Shown here piece by piece: positions 33,858 to 46,667 of a stretch of 64,000 bases of DNA. This stretch comes from Eutypa lata (lineage: Eukaryota; Ascomycota; Sordariomycetes; Xylariales; Diatrypaceae), in NCBI GenBank assembly GCA_022661535.1, contig JAKULF010000010.1, forward strand, positions 2,790,001-2,854,000, in the 5' to 3' direction. The translations under genes and the position numbers were made by a program. Within the stretch, counting starts at the first letter, position 1. Every line of letters begins with the position of its first letter. The notes under the pieces are model-generated. The model did not search any database. It had not been told where the DNA came from and saw nothing but the letters and a program-made list of their open reading frames with translations.

Positions 33858-36378
33858 TCAAGCCTTCTTCATCAACGTTGTCATCGTGTTATACATCAAC
33901 TCTCCAACGCCGCTCATGCCGTTCTGCTCCAAGTACCCCAACACTCCTAGTCGGTATTCGTCCCAGGTTAGCCTCAAACCACCATCATCCGCTAGCGAAG
34001 CGAGCGTAGCTCTAGTAATAGGGCCGGCATGCCTAATGCCGAGCTCGTCCTTGCCCCTTTCCAGTTCCGCGTCCTCCAGGCTGCGGAAGTACGAGATGGA
34101 CATCAAGCCCAGGACCGGCGAGTGAGAAAGCGAGAATAGCGACGTCAGAGAAGCACCAGTATCAAGCCCTTTCACGTAGACGGATAGATTATCAACTAGA
34201 GGTTTAGGAATGAGGCAGCCGTGGGAATTATTGTCTTTAGCATTAAACGCCCTCGACCGCCAGAGACAATTGCAGATGTCCATTAGGAAGCCGTTGAACC
34301 CGTTGACATACTCGGGCGTGTAGTCGGAGCGCGACGTGGCCATGGCCTTTTGCAGACCTTCTTTGTACTTGGCCAATACGCCGCAGAGACGAGATACAAT
34401 CGTCGGGGAGGAGGCGAAGTAGAGGATGTATACCAATGGAGAAGGTGGAATGACAACCCGGACACGGGATGAGTTGCGTGCCCCTGATATTAGAGACGCG
34501 CTTTGCTCGTAAAAGTCTAGAACTAGCAAATGAGTAGAGATGCTAGATGATGTTTGAAGGAGCGTCAGGCAAAGACTATTAACATGGATGGTCAGGTTCG
34601 CAACAGCAGAGTTTGCCTGTGCTGATAGTTGATCGACCGATACCAAAGCCACTGTCCAACGCCGGAGCAGTGAGGTATAAAACCTCAGCATATCTGCTTG
34701 AGATTCTGCTGTGCCGTCAAAAACTCTGGATTCGAGGGGCTGGAAAACGCTGACATATAGCTCTTGGCCTCATTAGCGTTAGATCACATATATTAAGAAC
34801 ATAATACTGACCTTCAAAGTCGATTAGAGGAGTGTAAGACAAAATCTCGAGTATAACTTCTTTGCCATTGCGACCATCCCATTGCCTGAAGTATTCACCA
34901 AGAAAGGCTAAGAGTAGCGGTGGGGTACTCTACCATGATGGGTTAGTAGGGAAACCCGACTCTAGCGATCTTTTTCACTAACCTTCGTGGTTGAGACGTA
35001 ATCTCGAAGAATGCCAATAATATATAAGGGGTTAGCATCAGAGTCTCCGCCCATCACATCATGTGCATACGAGGACAGCCAGTTGTTGATACGCTCGTTG
35101 GCCTCAGCATCTGGCTTCAAGAGCAGAAGTTTCTGAAGAAGAGGATCGCCTAGGACCGCTATTAGCTGATTTGGTAGCTCTACCCTCTCGAGCTTCTTAA
35201 CGAAGCCATCAACGTTTTCGATCTCCTCAAGGGTAACAGCATTCTATGAGTTAGTTAGTGATTTTGTTCGTGAAACAGTAAAGAAGTGGTTAACACTGAC
35301 TTCAGTGACATGTGATGTATGCACTTCCGGAACCACAGCGCCGTTGTTGCCTCGCACTCCATTGTTCCGATGGCGGCTGACTCGAAAGCCATCTAACGGC
35401 CTCTTAGATCTCGAGATGACAAGCTCGGCATGAGCTCGTTGGATCGCATTGAGTCTTTCTCGCCACTCAGGGTCGGGATACTACAAGCAAGCATGAGTTT
35501 TCTGATACCTAGACGGATTCCTTGAAAGGACATACATTAAACGGGGATGCCTTGCCCCGTGTGGCATCTCCGACTATAATCTCAGGGTAGTAATTCTTAA
35601 AGACTCGAAGCAAGCCCGTCAGAGCGGGATCATTCCCTGTTTGCCTTGAGAGATGTAGTCTAACACGAATGAGTATGTGACCTTTATTTTTATTTTTAAC
35701 ACCGCGAGTTCCTTAACGGCATAGCACTCACAAGCTCTGTATCCTGTAAGGTCTCACATGCTTGCGCCGGGTGATGAGGACAAGCAGATGGCATAATTGT
35801 GTCCTGTTAATGTGAGCGATAGTCATCGGCCAGTTTCCCTAGATTGACTTACCGAAGTGCGGCTGTGTCGAGCAAGTTGAACAAGACCGAATATCCCCGG
35901 GCTAATGCATCCTGGCTTTGCATGATATGGTAGATCATGACAAGCCATCTTAACAACACCCCCTGGATAGCCAGAGATGGCTTAGACCTGCCATGTCCCA
36001 TGGAGCCGATCACCTTGGTGATGACATCGTTGTCAACAGGAGTTGCCGGATAGAGGTTCCTGACGATGCTTGCTAGACTAGCCTGGTCGAGATGATTCGG
36101 AGTTGTTGCCAAATCAACTAGCTCGTTCAATTCGATTGGTAATAACCCTCTATCGTATGACAAAGAGTTCAAGGACTCAATATCGGGCTTAATGCTAGTT
36201 CCCCGGCGCTTTGCGGGAAGCTTGGAGGCTATGGGGATTGTTAGTTGAGCTGACAAGCTGATCGGATTTGGAAGGTTTCTTGCTACGGGGAGCTAATTAC
36301 CATGCAGAAGTGCTTACCTTGAGCGATCTTTGATATAATTTCTCCGAGCTCGGCCTCTTCATCTTCATGTTGGGACAT
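33858..36378 (-). CDS. mis6: Inner kinetochore protein CENP-I / Mis6 (Ctf3)
   Basis: Component of the constitutive centromere-associated network, needed for CENP-A maintenance and kinetochore assembly. Eight exons on the minus strand: 36318-36378, 35853-36228, 35732-35803, 35536-35659, 35301-35480, 34983-35243, 34812-34929 and 33858-34768. They encode 700 residues, in the range of Mis6 and Ctf3 (about 670-730). All seven introns (43-89 nt) are GT-AG and frame-consistent; donors include GTCAGT and GTTAGT. Diagnostic segments are NHLDQASLASIVRNLYP, KPSLAIQGVLLRWLVMIYHI, LFNLLDTAALR joined to TQLCHLLVLITRRKHVRPYR, then GNDPALTGLLRVFKNYYPE and HPDPEW-like YPDPEWRERL. The rest is helical HEAT-like sequence. 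The N-terminus starts MSQHEDEEAELGEIISKIAQ. It is convergent with caf16. The assignment rests on remembered family sequence, with strong agreement in the N-terminal half. Confidence 0.92.
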
Positions 36379-39300
36379 GCTGGCAAGTGACGAAAGACGC
36401 GTCGGGCGGTGTAATCCTTGGTAACGTTGTGATCATACCTTGTCAAATGTTAAAGGATTTGCAAAAAGACTACTTAGGTATGCATGTACTTTCATGACAA
36501 TACGAACCAAGCTTCAACACACCTACCTGTATCTAGCCACGATCCTATAAGGAGGTCGTGATGTGATTATGCGCGATCTCGTTTACGCGTCAATCTTCTG
36601 GGGATCGGTTGACGCGTAGCCGCAAACCGAGCGAGGGCTCCTAAGCTATAATGGGGCAGAATGGGGTAGGGTTTGCGCGTTCAGGGCTGTGAGTACCTGG
36701 TTTGTACCTGAAGTACAAATAAGCGACCTGCGTTTAGCGCTAAATGGGGACGGGATATCCGGGGGATTCGGTGCAGAATCAATCCTTCCCCTCGGCCCCA
36801 GCCGATGCTAATGCTAGTGCTTTAGGGACCGGGGAATTCTGTATTGTTGCCGCAACACAATGCTTGTAGTACCTACTTACATGCTTATTGACATACCTAC
36901 ATACATAAGTACATATGTAGGTACTGGTAGCAACTTTATGTCGCGGTCAAGTTCCACAGACCCCGAACCCTATCCCGCTAGGGTATCTTCCCGCTTCTTC
37001 CCTCCCTAGCATATATATTTATATCCATGCCTACGGGCTTGAGCCGGAATACAGGAATTAATTGCTAGGTAGTAGAACACTATAATATCTACCTTGTAGG
37101 TAGGGATTACCCATCATTCCATTGTGTGAACGCCTGACAACTGCAAGTGCATCAAGTTACCTTTTGAGGATATATCGCCTTTTCCGGATGACGCGTTGTC
37201 CATTACACTGAATGGAGAGGGGCATAATGGTAATCAATAAAATATCCAGATATAAGTTTTATACATTTTGAGAGACCGAGAGATGCATATTCGGCTTGAT
37301 TTCAACCGGCTTTATGTAGAATAGGCAGGAGAACATGACATTAGATTTGACTATACGAATAGTTATACCTAAGAAGTAGTTAAAGGTGACGACGCCTAGA
37401 TAGGTATTATAGCTGCGGATTATCGCATTATTATTCGCTTTTTCCGACCATCCGCGCTAATAAGTAAGCCGCCATGATCCTCCAGTTACCTAGTACAGAG
37501 TTACCACACTTTCATTTCGTCACGTCACACCTCCCATCAAGCCTGCAAGCCTACCTGTGTTACCCCCAGCCACAGACCCAGCTCTCCTTGAAAGCGTCCG
37601 TTTCCGTCTTAGGCTTTTCTGATTTCTATCCGAGCTTCATGCAATCCATCGTACAGATCCAATAATAAGCTTACTCGTAAGGTCCCGCCCATGCCATTTT
37701 TCCATGCAAAAACTTTGTATTCCTTCTTAGGGTAATCTGGGGGCGCTTCTTTTAGTCTGAAAGTCATCATCAATGGCAAACCCTGTCGTCCTTTATCCGC
37801 CAGTCCGCCAGCATCGGCGTGACCGCCAACTATGTAGCTGCGTAGGTAACCAACTACCGACCTAAGTTCAGTCGGGTAACCGAATGTTGCGGCGCCGCTC
37901 TACCGCATTAGACCCCCACGGATCCCTCCACGACACCCACATACGCCCTACTAGGATCCCAGCTAACACGTTTGTGTACCTTGAAAAAAGCCCGTTCAGA
38001 ATCTTTCCAGTATTATCTACGTCGGCCTGTAAAGACTATGCATGGTGGTACCATATACACAAGCAGGTATTGACTGTCGGCTACATCAGCGACATGTCAT
38101 TATATTCTTGGCACCGCGTATTCCATCGCGGACGATTGTAGCACGTATCTGACTGTGTTACCATTAGGAACAGCATCTTAACGTGTTTAACCACAGAAAA
38201 ATACCATCAATGAGACAGGAAAGAACAGAAGTCCAATAACCTCCAGCTACAAACAACTTGAACTACTATGCAGCAGCAGTCTTATCTGACCTAGGTACTG
38301 CTTTCTTACTAACTATACAATCATCCCGCCAGGGTGAAGCGCGAAGAGTCAAGGCTAAGCTAGATCTGGCATGCTAGCCGATAGACGCCGCACTGGCCGT
38401 AGCCGAAGCTGTTCAGCAAGTTCCAACTTCCTAACTTATTATTACTTACCCCTAGGTAGGTAGATAGCCTATATCCATCAGGTATGCATTACCGCTGACT
38501 TCTGTTATTGCCCACCCTCGGTGAGAGTTACCTTATTATTCTCAGTCAAGCTAGCTACCATGTAGGTAGCTACATGGCGACGTGACCTACTACTCAAATA
38601 TACCAACGCATTATGCTCCTCCAGCGCATCCGGAGCTTGTGTAACGTCGTTGTAACCAGCCCACACGAAACGAAGTATGTACCTAAATGTGCGAATTAGA
38701 GCTAAGCGCTCCATGTTGGCACCTCGGCATTGGACGTCTATGAGTATTCCGCGTTGGTTACGATCAAGTTTAATGGATACAACAGCCTTATTTGGGCAAA
38801 CCACCGTCCTACTCCATGACCTCTCATCCCTTTCACACCGCGGTACCGGCCCTTCTTTGATTTCATCAGCCCCTGAGCCCCCGTGTCATGTCCCAACTCC
38901 ACGTAAACTATCCGGAGCAACCATTCACGAGGGCGCCATGCTACCTACGTACGGGAATATTACGCTAGCTAGTTGAGTCAAACCAATTAAGTCACCCTAG
39001 ACCCCGCATTAAGTACAATGTCCGTCATCACGAATAGCTCCAGTAGAATGCTAGCAGGCAACTTGGACAGCATCCATTATAAGTGTATCTAAATTTCAAC
39101 GAAGCAATGGATTGGGTAGTGTCAAGGCATGTGCGTCTGTCCTTGTGCTCTCATACCATAGTCCTCCGTTGCTCTCTCTCTCTCTCGGAGGGATTTGAAT
39201 ACATGTGCGCCTCAGGCGGTCCTACACTACACTCCCCAAGCAATGTGAAGTTTCGGGTTGCAATATTTATAAAGAGATAACCACCCTCCTTTTGACACCC

Positions 39301-40269
39301 ATTGATTTTCAAATTCCCCCCCATTGTATATATATGTCTTACAGCGTTACACTCTCTCCCTATTTTATTGCGTTGAATCAATAAGCAATATTTATTTTCT
39401 CATCGTTATCATTATCATTATCATTTTATCATTATCGTTATACAAATAGTTACATATTTGAACAGGTGTAGACCGTAGTCAACCTTGTTTTCTGCGCCAA
39501 GCCACAGCTGAGGTTTAAATATAACCGGGTTCAAGTCTATCATCATCGCCTTGCCTTGGTCTCTCATTGCCGCGAAACCACAACAAAGCCCACATCCAAG
39601 TCCCAGCCCTGCGCTCTGGAAGCCACAGACGCTAGTGTGGAATTTCTGTCGAATAGTGTGTGGTACCGGTGCATCGAATCAGTAACGGGTCTTCCCTTTG
39701 AACCCTTGAATCCCTTCCATCCTTGGTAGTAGTACCGCTTAATTGGGTTAAAGCGATCCCCGTTAGAAAGGTCGGAGGGCCCTCCTTGCAGTCAAGCTCC
39801 CGCACACCCACGCACACGCCCACGTCAGGACCTCGTCGGCCTTAGGTTGATGAGACTACCTGTGGAATTCGGGATTTGTTGATTAATGTTCACAAAAGGC
39901 AGCAGAAACCGAGGGAATAGCTAACTAATCACCGAAACATTGCTGACGAATCCGGATTTGCAACTTTTGATATTTTTGGGCCGAGAAAAAGACGATTACT
40001 CATCGAAGAATAAGGGTATATGAAAGAAAAATTGTGCACAGTTGGTTAACGATGCTTATGTCATAGGGAGTTAGGAGTCGGTTGTGATAGGGTGAGTAAA
40101 TTTAGGATTTGCTGACTCTCGAGCGTGGTCACGGCTTACCTGGGTTTCACCACGCCCCAATACCAACATACCTGGGGTGCTAATAATAACATGCCGGTCA
40201 GATAACGCTATTTAAAAGGCAGAGTTGCGGCCGTCACAATTTCCACTACGACCAGCGACCCTCTCAGCC
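36379..40269. other. Long intergenic region (3.9 kb)
   Basis: No gene I can support; the longest frames (63-99 codons) lack domains and overlap on opposite strands. The left 150 bp should be the CENP-I promoter. Clusters of TACCTA/TAGGTA strings occur at 36865-36930 and 38445-38590. A (CT)n run sits at 39173-39186 and a TTATCA-type hexamer run at 39397-39440. CTATTTAAAAGG at 40208-40219 is a likely TATA element for the gene starting at 40270. Confidence 0.55.
40208..40219 (+). promoter_or_regulatory. TATA-like element upstream of the GH3C/GNAT gene
   Basis: CTATTTAAAAGG, about 50-60 bp before the first in-frame ATG at 40270. Such closeness leaves only a short leader, and argues that the N-terminally short protein is what is made. 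Confidence 0.45.
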
Positions 40270-41916
40270 ATGATACCAGGTCACGGTGCAGGAACGTCCG
40301 GACCCAAAGCGGTTTATCAAAGGTCTGAGGTAACCATCGTAAAAGACCGCCAGTCATGCATTCCTCTGACCAGGATCCTCCAAGATGGCGACATCGTAGC
40401 CCTTCTGACGCCCGTCGTCCCTCCGGCACAAGTACAACTAGAGGCCAAGAATGACCGCGATCCTTTTGAACCTTTAGGGAGGGCGCTCGCCGAGAGACAC
40501 CCGTGGATCCGGCATGTCCCTTACACCTCCCGAAATGGCATCACGAGCACCCATGTGGGGTTTATCAAACGAGCTAAAGCAGTCATCTTCGTTATATCCG
40601 GGCTTCCGGTCGCTGGACAGTCTTCTCAAGTTGAAATGGCTGAAATCGCACGGGCTATCGGGGAACAGCGACCTCAGATCATCGTAGCCTGTCAGAGCGT
40701 GGACGATCTAGGGCTACTGGAGGCGGATTTCTCTACGATCATTGAACTGCCTGGTTATTCGTCATCGCATCTACAAGAGGCGGCCGCGATCCTCTTTGGC
40801 GAGGCTGCAACACCAAGAACTAATGTCCTAGATGTGGATAAAATCGTGGAACCACCCAGGTTTTGGCCCCCGGATGCATGGGACTGCACCAAGGATGATA
40901 TTACTCCTATTCATGAGCTTTGGAATCAATGTCTCCCTGACCAGTTCCGCCTGGATAAGTTCGGGTTGAAGTCGTTACTACAGCGAGACGGTTACGCAAT
41001 GCACTTTATCGCGCAAGACCCCGAGAGCCGCGAAACTATTGGGTTCTGCGCCACGTATACCACATTCGTGGACCAAGGCGGCGAGCGCCTCATAGGATCG
41101 CTAGCCATGATCCTTGTGAAACCATACTACAGGAGGAGAGGCGTCGGGCGGAGCCTTTACGAGCACGCGTTCCGGCAGCTCAAGAGGATACGTGGGGTGG
41201 ATCGCATCCAGCTCGGCTCCACCTTCCCGCGACTTTTGTACGGGATTCCCGCAGAATTTTCGTCGGTGGAATGGTTCGAGAGGCGGGGATGGCGCATGGA
41301 CTGCCAAGGGCCGGGCCGCGGGCAGGAGGTGTGCGATCTCCTTCTAAAAATGGATGATTGGCCGAGCGGCTTCCCGGCGGTTTCCTCCGGGTTGAATTTC
41401 CGGCAGGCGACGTTCGACGACTTCAACGCGATCACGGACTTCGTGGAGAAGGAGTCTTCTCGCAAGGACACAATGGGATGGTACGATCAGTATGCGAACC
41501 TGGCCCGGGATGGGCGTTTTAGCGACATCATACTGGGTTTGCAGGGCTCTACCATCATTGCTACTGCGATGGTTTACACGCCGAATGATGGTAGTTCCGT
41601 TGCACAGGATTTACCCTGGGCACGGACGATTGGGGCCGATGTTGGGGGCGCTACATGCATCTGCATCACAGGTTGGTACCAGTTGCTGTTGCTGCAGTGT
41701 CAGATTGCTAAGTTGACTGCAGATGACGATCTTATCATGACCAATAGCAAGGACACCGTGATGATTAGGTTACTCGATGCCTGCGTATCGGTGCTGAAGA
41801 AGCAAGGGATGAATCAACTATTTCTTGATGGCGTCAAAGGGGGTTATGATGGATTTCTATCAATTGGTGAGCCTGATCGGTGCCTAGGTTTTACGCCCGA
41901 GGATATTAACGTCTAA
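40270..41916 (+). CDS. GH3 C-terminal-like domain fused to GNAT acetyltransferase domains
   Basis: Two exons, 40270-41671 and 41723-41916, giving 531 residues. Residues about 15-200 (TRILQDGDIVALLTPVVPP, FEPLGRALAERHP, RAKAVIFVISG, QIIVACQSVDDLGLL, ELPGYSSSHLQEAAAILFGE) resemble the C-terminal sandwich domain of GH3 beta-N-acetylhexosaminidases. Residues about 215-370 are a GNAT domain with the acetyl-CoA loop RRRGVGRSLYEHA and the ending VEWFERRGWRM. A second, degenerate GNAT unit begins near GLNFRQATFDDFNAITDFV. Fungi have a known long architecture of GH3 NagZ-like barrel plus these same domains; here the catalytic barrel is missing and the protein starts at MIPGHGAGTSG. The 51-nt intron (41672-41722) is a multiple of three and contains no stop; removing it restores CICITDDD. 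Role possibly in N-acetylglucosamine or amino-sugar metabolism, by inference. Cytoplasmic, with no signal peptide. Confidence 0.78.
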   Translation: MIPGHGAGTSGPKAVYQRSEVTIVKDRQSCIPLTRILQDGDIVALLTPVVPPAQVQLEAKNDRDPFEPLGRALAERHPWIRHVPYTSRNGITSTHVGFIKRAKAVIFVISGLPVAGQSSQVEMAEIARAIGEQRPQIIVACQSVDDLGLLEADFSTIIELPGYSSSHLQEAAAILFGEAATPRTNVLDVDKIVEPPRFWPPDAWDCTKDDITPIHELWNQCLPDQFRLDKFGLKSLLQRDGYAMHFIAQDPESRETIGFCATYTTFVDQGGERLIGSLAMILVKPYYRRRGVGRSLYEHAFRQLKRIRGVDRIQLGSTFPRLLYGIPAEFSSVEWFERRGWRMDCQGPGRGQEVCDLLLKMDDWPSGFPAVSSGLNFRQATFDDFNAITDFVEKESSRKDTMGWYDQYANLARDGRFSDIILGLQGSTIIATAMVYTPNDGSSVAQDLPWARTIGADVGGATCICITGWYQLLLLQCQIAKLTADDDLIMTNSKDTVMIRLLDACVSVLKKQGMNQLFLDGVKGGYDGFLSIGEPDRCLGFTPEDINV

Positions 41917-43787
41917 TGTCAATACTAGGTTTTCATAAATGGGCCAGGTATCGAGATTTATGGCAGAAGGTGTGAGCGACAGTCTCAACATCAGCTCAAA
42001 CACCATCGCACGTCTCGGCTTATGCCTATCCAGTCAAACCAATCCTCCGGCCACATGTCCTCCCGATCGTGCTTACCCCTGCCCAGACATTCGCCGGAAT
42101 CAGATTTCTCGTCAGCATAGCACAACATGAACGAACCTACGGTCTAACAAAGCATTTACTACGGTGAACACGGCTCTAGGTTGTTTCTGGAAAACTGAAG
42201 GATCCACTGCTCTCGACTTCATGAAGATTTTTTCTTCGTCTCGAAGTTAAAACCTGCCTAGGCAGGCTGATTCAGCCCGCAGTGGTCTTTTTGGGGGGAG
42301 GGTGCCCGCCCCCGCGCCCAACCTAGGACTACATAATATGTGGCCCCTGAATTCGCCCAATGGCGAAACGTCAGCCCAGCTAGAATGGTGACACATGACC
42401 AAATATCAACTGAAGGTATCATGTCATCAGCCCCGACGTTTCCGGTGAGCGATATCGGTTACTACGAAGAACCCAAACCGATGCGACGACGAAGATGAAC
42501 ACCGACCGAAGGATCGAGCCATCAGCAAGTAAAGCACCGAGAGCGATGGATACCATTTCTCTGAAAATTATTCTTACGGACGACACTTAACTAAAAGAGA
42601 GGAGTAAAGTGGATAGGCTATGATATATGAAGGGATAGTGTCGAACATCGAAAAATTTGGCCATAGGGTTGGTCCTGCATGTCGATGCAACGCATGTCCA
42701 AGTATTGTTGGAGGTGATGTTTAGCCGATCTAAAAAGAAGCCAGGATAGGTCTACGGTTGGTGCTCAGCTGCAAAGATTGGGATCAATTGGATAGGCAGG
42801 CCAATGGTACTACGGCATAACAGTCGTAACAAGTTATTACCGCTAGATGAAAGATTATGAAGAGACTAGGTATTGTAACTGGATGCGACACAAATCCAAG
42901 TTACCGTGCTGCTCATAGCGGAGGCGCTTATTGGATGGTATTGTACTTTTAGCAAGCTCACTGGTTTTAGGGGGGGAGAAATAGGCCAAAATCTATAGGT
43001 TGATAAATGATCCTGTCAAACCCTTAGAGTCTAGAAGTTACCAATGAACAACCGAAGAATTCCTTATGGTGGGCACCGAGCGGCTTGGACCGCGCGGGAC
43101 CGAATATACTACCGGATCTAAACGTTCTCTCCCAACATGGCTTCCACGAATAATAGTCTCTACTAGTAATATAGTATCCGCATGTGCCTCCGGGGTACCT
43201 TGAGCCAAGCCAACGACCCCTGGGTGGGGAAAGAAGGTCAACTTTGATTTTGTTTTGGCGCCATCAGATCCATAGTATAGATACCTACGTAGGTAGGTAG
43301 ACAAAGAAACAATGCAACTCTGCCCGCTCCGAGGATCCTTGCCGAATCCGACATTGGAAATATCCTCGTGCGACCCAAGCCGCTTACAATCTGGGGGAAC
43401 ACAAGGGTTATGTGTCATCCACATTCCCCACCCACTCCCCCATTTGCGGCTCTCCCCCATCTCCTCTTCTTTTATATATGTACAACGGCGGCCCTCCGTG
43501 TTGTTGTTGTTGTTGTATGATCGCCGGCTTTAAACGAAACCTGCCGTTAACCCGGCCATGCATGACTGAACCGTGACCCTCTCTCCATCCACTCAAGGGC
43601 GTCTAAATCCCACCAAAGGTCCAATGCATGGGAACAGCACTACTTAGCGACGATTCGTACTTACGTACCTTACTTACAAACCGTACATCCTCAAATCTTA
43701 ACCATAATTTGTAACTAATCAATGTCGTGATTGGGGCAAGAATGCGACGCAGCATAGTCCTACGTATGTCTATCTCTCTCTATCCAC

Positions 43788-43817
43788 GCCCTGCCCTGCC
43801 CTGCCCTGCCCTGCCCT
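43788..43817. repeat. (CCCTG)n microsatellite
   Basis: About six tandem copies of the pentamer CCCTG, followed by the degenerate continuation CCTATCCTATC. Confidence 0.85.
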
Positions 43818-45120
43818 ATCCTATCTAGGCCATCCGCACAACCGCGCAAATCACAGGCCAGAACTACCGCCGCCCCCAACCTCCGAAATAAAAGAGAAGG
43901 AAGCAGAGAAGAAAAAAAAAACAAGAATTTAAAAAGCAGACGTCGCCTCGCAGACTACCCACCTAGGTAGTGTAACCTCAGGCGAGTGGAACGAGGACGT
44001 AGAAGGAGCCGATGGAAGAAGAAAAGACTCATAAATGAATGAATGGATACGGATACGCACGCGGTTACACAAGAAGTCCGAGATGGCATTACATTACATA
44101 CGAAACCGACTTAGAGCGATGTTGCATGGCTGGCGACTATCCCCCCCTCCTTTTCCCAGTTCCCTTCGCGCAGTGGCGGCGCCGGCAGCAGCGGCGACAG
44201 GATTTTCACAAATAAAGGAGAGCTGGATGGCGTCCAATGCCCGCCCCTATTAGTTATTGCCATCAATCAATCCAGATTACGCACGAAGAAACACCAACCC
44301 CGAAACAATTCCGTTGCCAGTCAATTAGTCAGTCTTCCCTCCCTCACGTTTTTTTTTTGCTCCTCTTCTTCTTGCATGATGATGCTGACCTCAACCATTT
44401 GTGTAACACACCCCGCAGGAACATGGGGGAATGCCAAGAAGAAGAAGAAGAAGAAGAGGAAGAGAAAAGTAATGAATGATACAGATCCAACCCAATTTCA
44501 CTACATACTTACATTCTCGCGCTTCCCATGCAGAGCTCGCCAAACGCCGGAATTGGAAACCGGGGCGAGCGAATGAGAAGTGTTACCTGCTTACCTATCT
44601 CACAGTTACCTCGTGTGTGACATCGAAGGTATACCTAAGCAGGTAACACGTAATAAAGTCGTCTACATGATGACTATTAGCCGTAAGCTGCGTTTTTGAT
44701 TTCTTTTTCTTTCTTTTTTCCTTTTAACTTTTTTTTCTTCGTCCCTTCTCTTCTCTTCGAAGGATCAATTAATATCAACGGACAATGCCGATAGATCTAC
44801 TTGACGACAAGGACATCAAACCAGCCGGGAGGCGTTCGTGTAACTTAGAAACCCATTTGTATATTACTTACCTTAAGTACCCAAGCAGACCCCGTGCCCG
44901 CGTACATGTGCCTACGTAATATACTATACTGAATTGAACACCGAGATTTCCGAATTTGGACTTCAAAAACGAAGGGGTGGAAAAGGACTTCGAGAAAGAA
45001 AAAAGCTTACTTGAACCTACATACATAGATAGTGACCTGATTGATCGACATTATCTTCCCGACAAGGCTGTTTCCCCCCGCATCAGGGATGCTGCTGAGA
45101 GGAGGCTGACTGGCTCATGG

Positions 45121-45161
45121 TTGATTGATTGATTGATTGATTGATTAATTGATTGATTGAT
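45121..45161. repeat. (GATT)n microsatellite
   Basis: About ten tandem GATT/TGAT tetramers with one AATT variant, ending at GATCGATAACC. Confidence 0.9.
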
Positions 45162-45518
45162 CGATAACCTAACGATAATAACAAGAGTTCCAACTAGTTA
45201 AAACTTTTGATTTCTTTTTGTCCTCTCTTCTACGCCCTTTGCTGTGTGGTGGGCATGGTGGGCGACGACATGCAACCGTCACCCACTGCATGCATATGCA
45301 CGCATGCACACACACATACGACAGATACATACATACTTACCTACATATAACTAAGTAAGATCTTAAAGCGCATGATGGCGCTGCTGCCCGGAAATTGCTC
45401 GCCAATTACATACTTAAGTATACAAGCAAGAAACGAGTAATAAATACGATGCATCTCTTTCCCGAAATAAGCAAGCGAGCAGCCCTATCAACCGTCATCA
45501 ATATTCTCCATCGTGAGC

Positions 45519-45528
<10 letters not shown>

Positions 45529-45549
<21 letters not shown>

Positions 45550-45573
45550 GGCGACGGCGGCGGCGGCGGCGAC
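45529..45573. repeat. (GCA)n/(GCG)n triplet repeat
   Basis: A run of CAG triplets passes directly into GCG/GAC triplets. It would read as poly-Ala or poly-Ser/Gln in a protein, but no flanking coding context supports that. Confidence 0.85.
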
Positions 45574-46357
45574 AGCATCCCGTGGTAGGACCTAGATAGG
45601 TAAAAGTCGCCGGGATGATACTGACTGGCTACTGACGTGAATTTTGCTGCAGCACTCATCTCACCCCATCTAATCTCACTTGGTTACACACGCTCATGCA
45701 CGCATACACATACGCATACTTAGACATATAAGATATCTTAGGCACATACATAGAATATTTCTGAACAGCTCATTATAAATACACCAATTAGTCACGTAAC
45801 CCATGAGCAAAGCTTTTACTAACAGCTGCTATCCGAGCAGCCCAGTCAGCCATAGCTAGCGCTCTCCAGAGAAACATCGAGTCCAGCAGGTATGTAGACA
45901 AGATGGCGTCTACATAACTACTCCGTGCCGAAGGTAGCGTAGCATTCTACCATCCAATGCGGGGGCCCAACTGCGTCTTCTACACGATTTATACCTATGC
46001 GCGCGCAAAAGCCACATATATGAGTAAGTAGGCATATACTTAAACACACATATAGATACATACGCACGCGCATGCACACACACACATACATGCATACTTG
46101 AATACAAAAGGGGATAGGAGAAGGGGGATACTAGGTAGTATGTAATCATGAGGATAAGCCCTACCGCTAGCCGACTACCTACTTCAACCGAAAAGAAAGA
46201 AGAAGAAAAAGCCACCGGTCTAAGTGTAGCCGAAGGGCGCATATAATACATTTAGGTAAGTACTCAAGCAGCTGGCGACGTCCCATCGGGCCCGCTTGCG
46301 CCGTCGGTAAACCGGCTCCGAAGCTTTGAAGAGCTTACGGGTAGTTACCTTATGTAC

Positions 46358-46377
46358 CTATGTAGGTACCTACATAG
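46358..46377. repeat. Perfect 20-bp palindrome built from TACCTA-type motif
   Basis: CTATGTAGGTACCTACATAG is its own reverse complement. It sits in a 70-bp cluster of TACCTA, TAGGTA and TATGTA strings (about 46345-46410). Confidence 0.85.
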
Positions 46378-46667
46378 TAGGTATGTAGGATGTACCTAGG
46401 TATGTAGTTCGCGGGTATTGTATAATATATAGGCAGCTTATTAGCCGCGCTGGTCGGCTACTTAACTTGACTTGATGAATAAGTAAGTATGCTTGCATAC
46501 TGCTTAAAACGGATCATGTGTAAGGAAGGTATGATAACACAAGATGCAAGCTACAAGGAGATAGGAGATAAATTCGAGGGGATAAGAAGAGGCAGAGGAA
46601 GAGGGTGAAGATTTTGACTAGATTGGCAAGGGAAAACAGGTCTCATGTTTCACAGTTTTGCCTCTAG

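Larger units (their letters stand above)
41917..46667. other. Gene-poor region rich in microsatellites
   Basis: 4.7 kb with no supported gene. It contains several simple repeats: CCCTG pentamers (about 43788-43817), GAA/GAG triplets (about 44439-44465), GATT tetramers (about 45121-45161), GCA then GCG triplets (about 45529-45573), and CA runs near 46078-46086. A T/C-rich tract occurs at 44696-44757. A perfect 20-bp palindrome lies at 46358-46377. Frames of 60-140 codons here reflect repeats and show no domains. Confidence 0.55.

Noticed and set aside
37474..37665. 63-codon frame as a small secreted protein
   Set aside because: No signal peptide, poor codon pattern, no cysteine spacing or promoter support.
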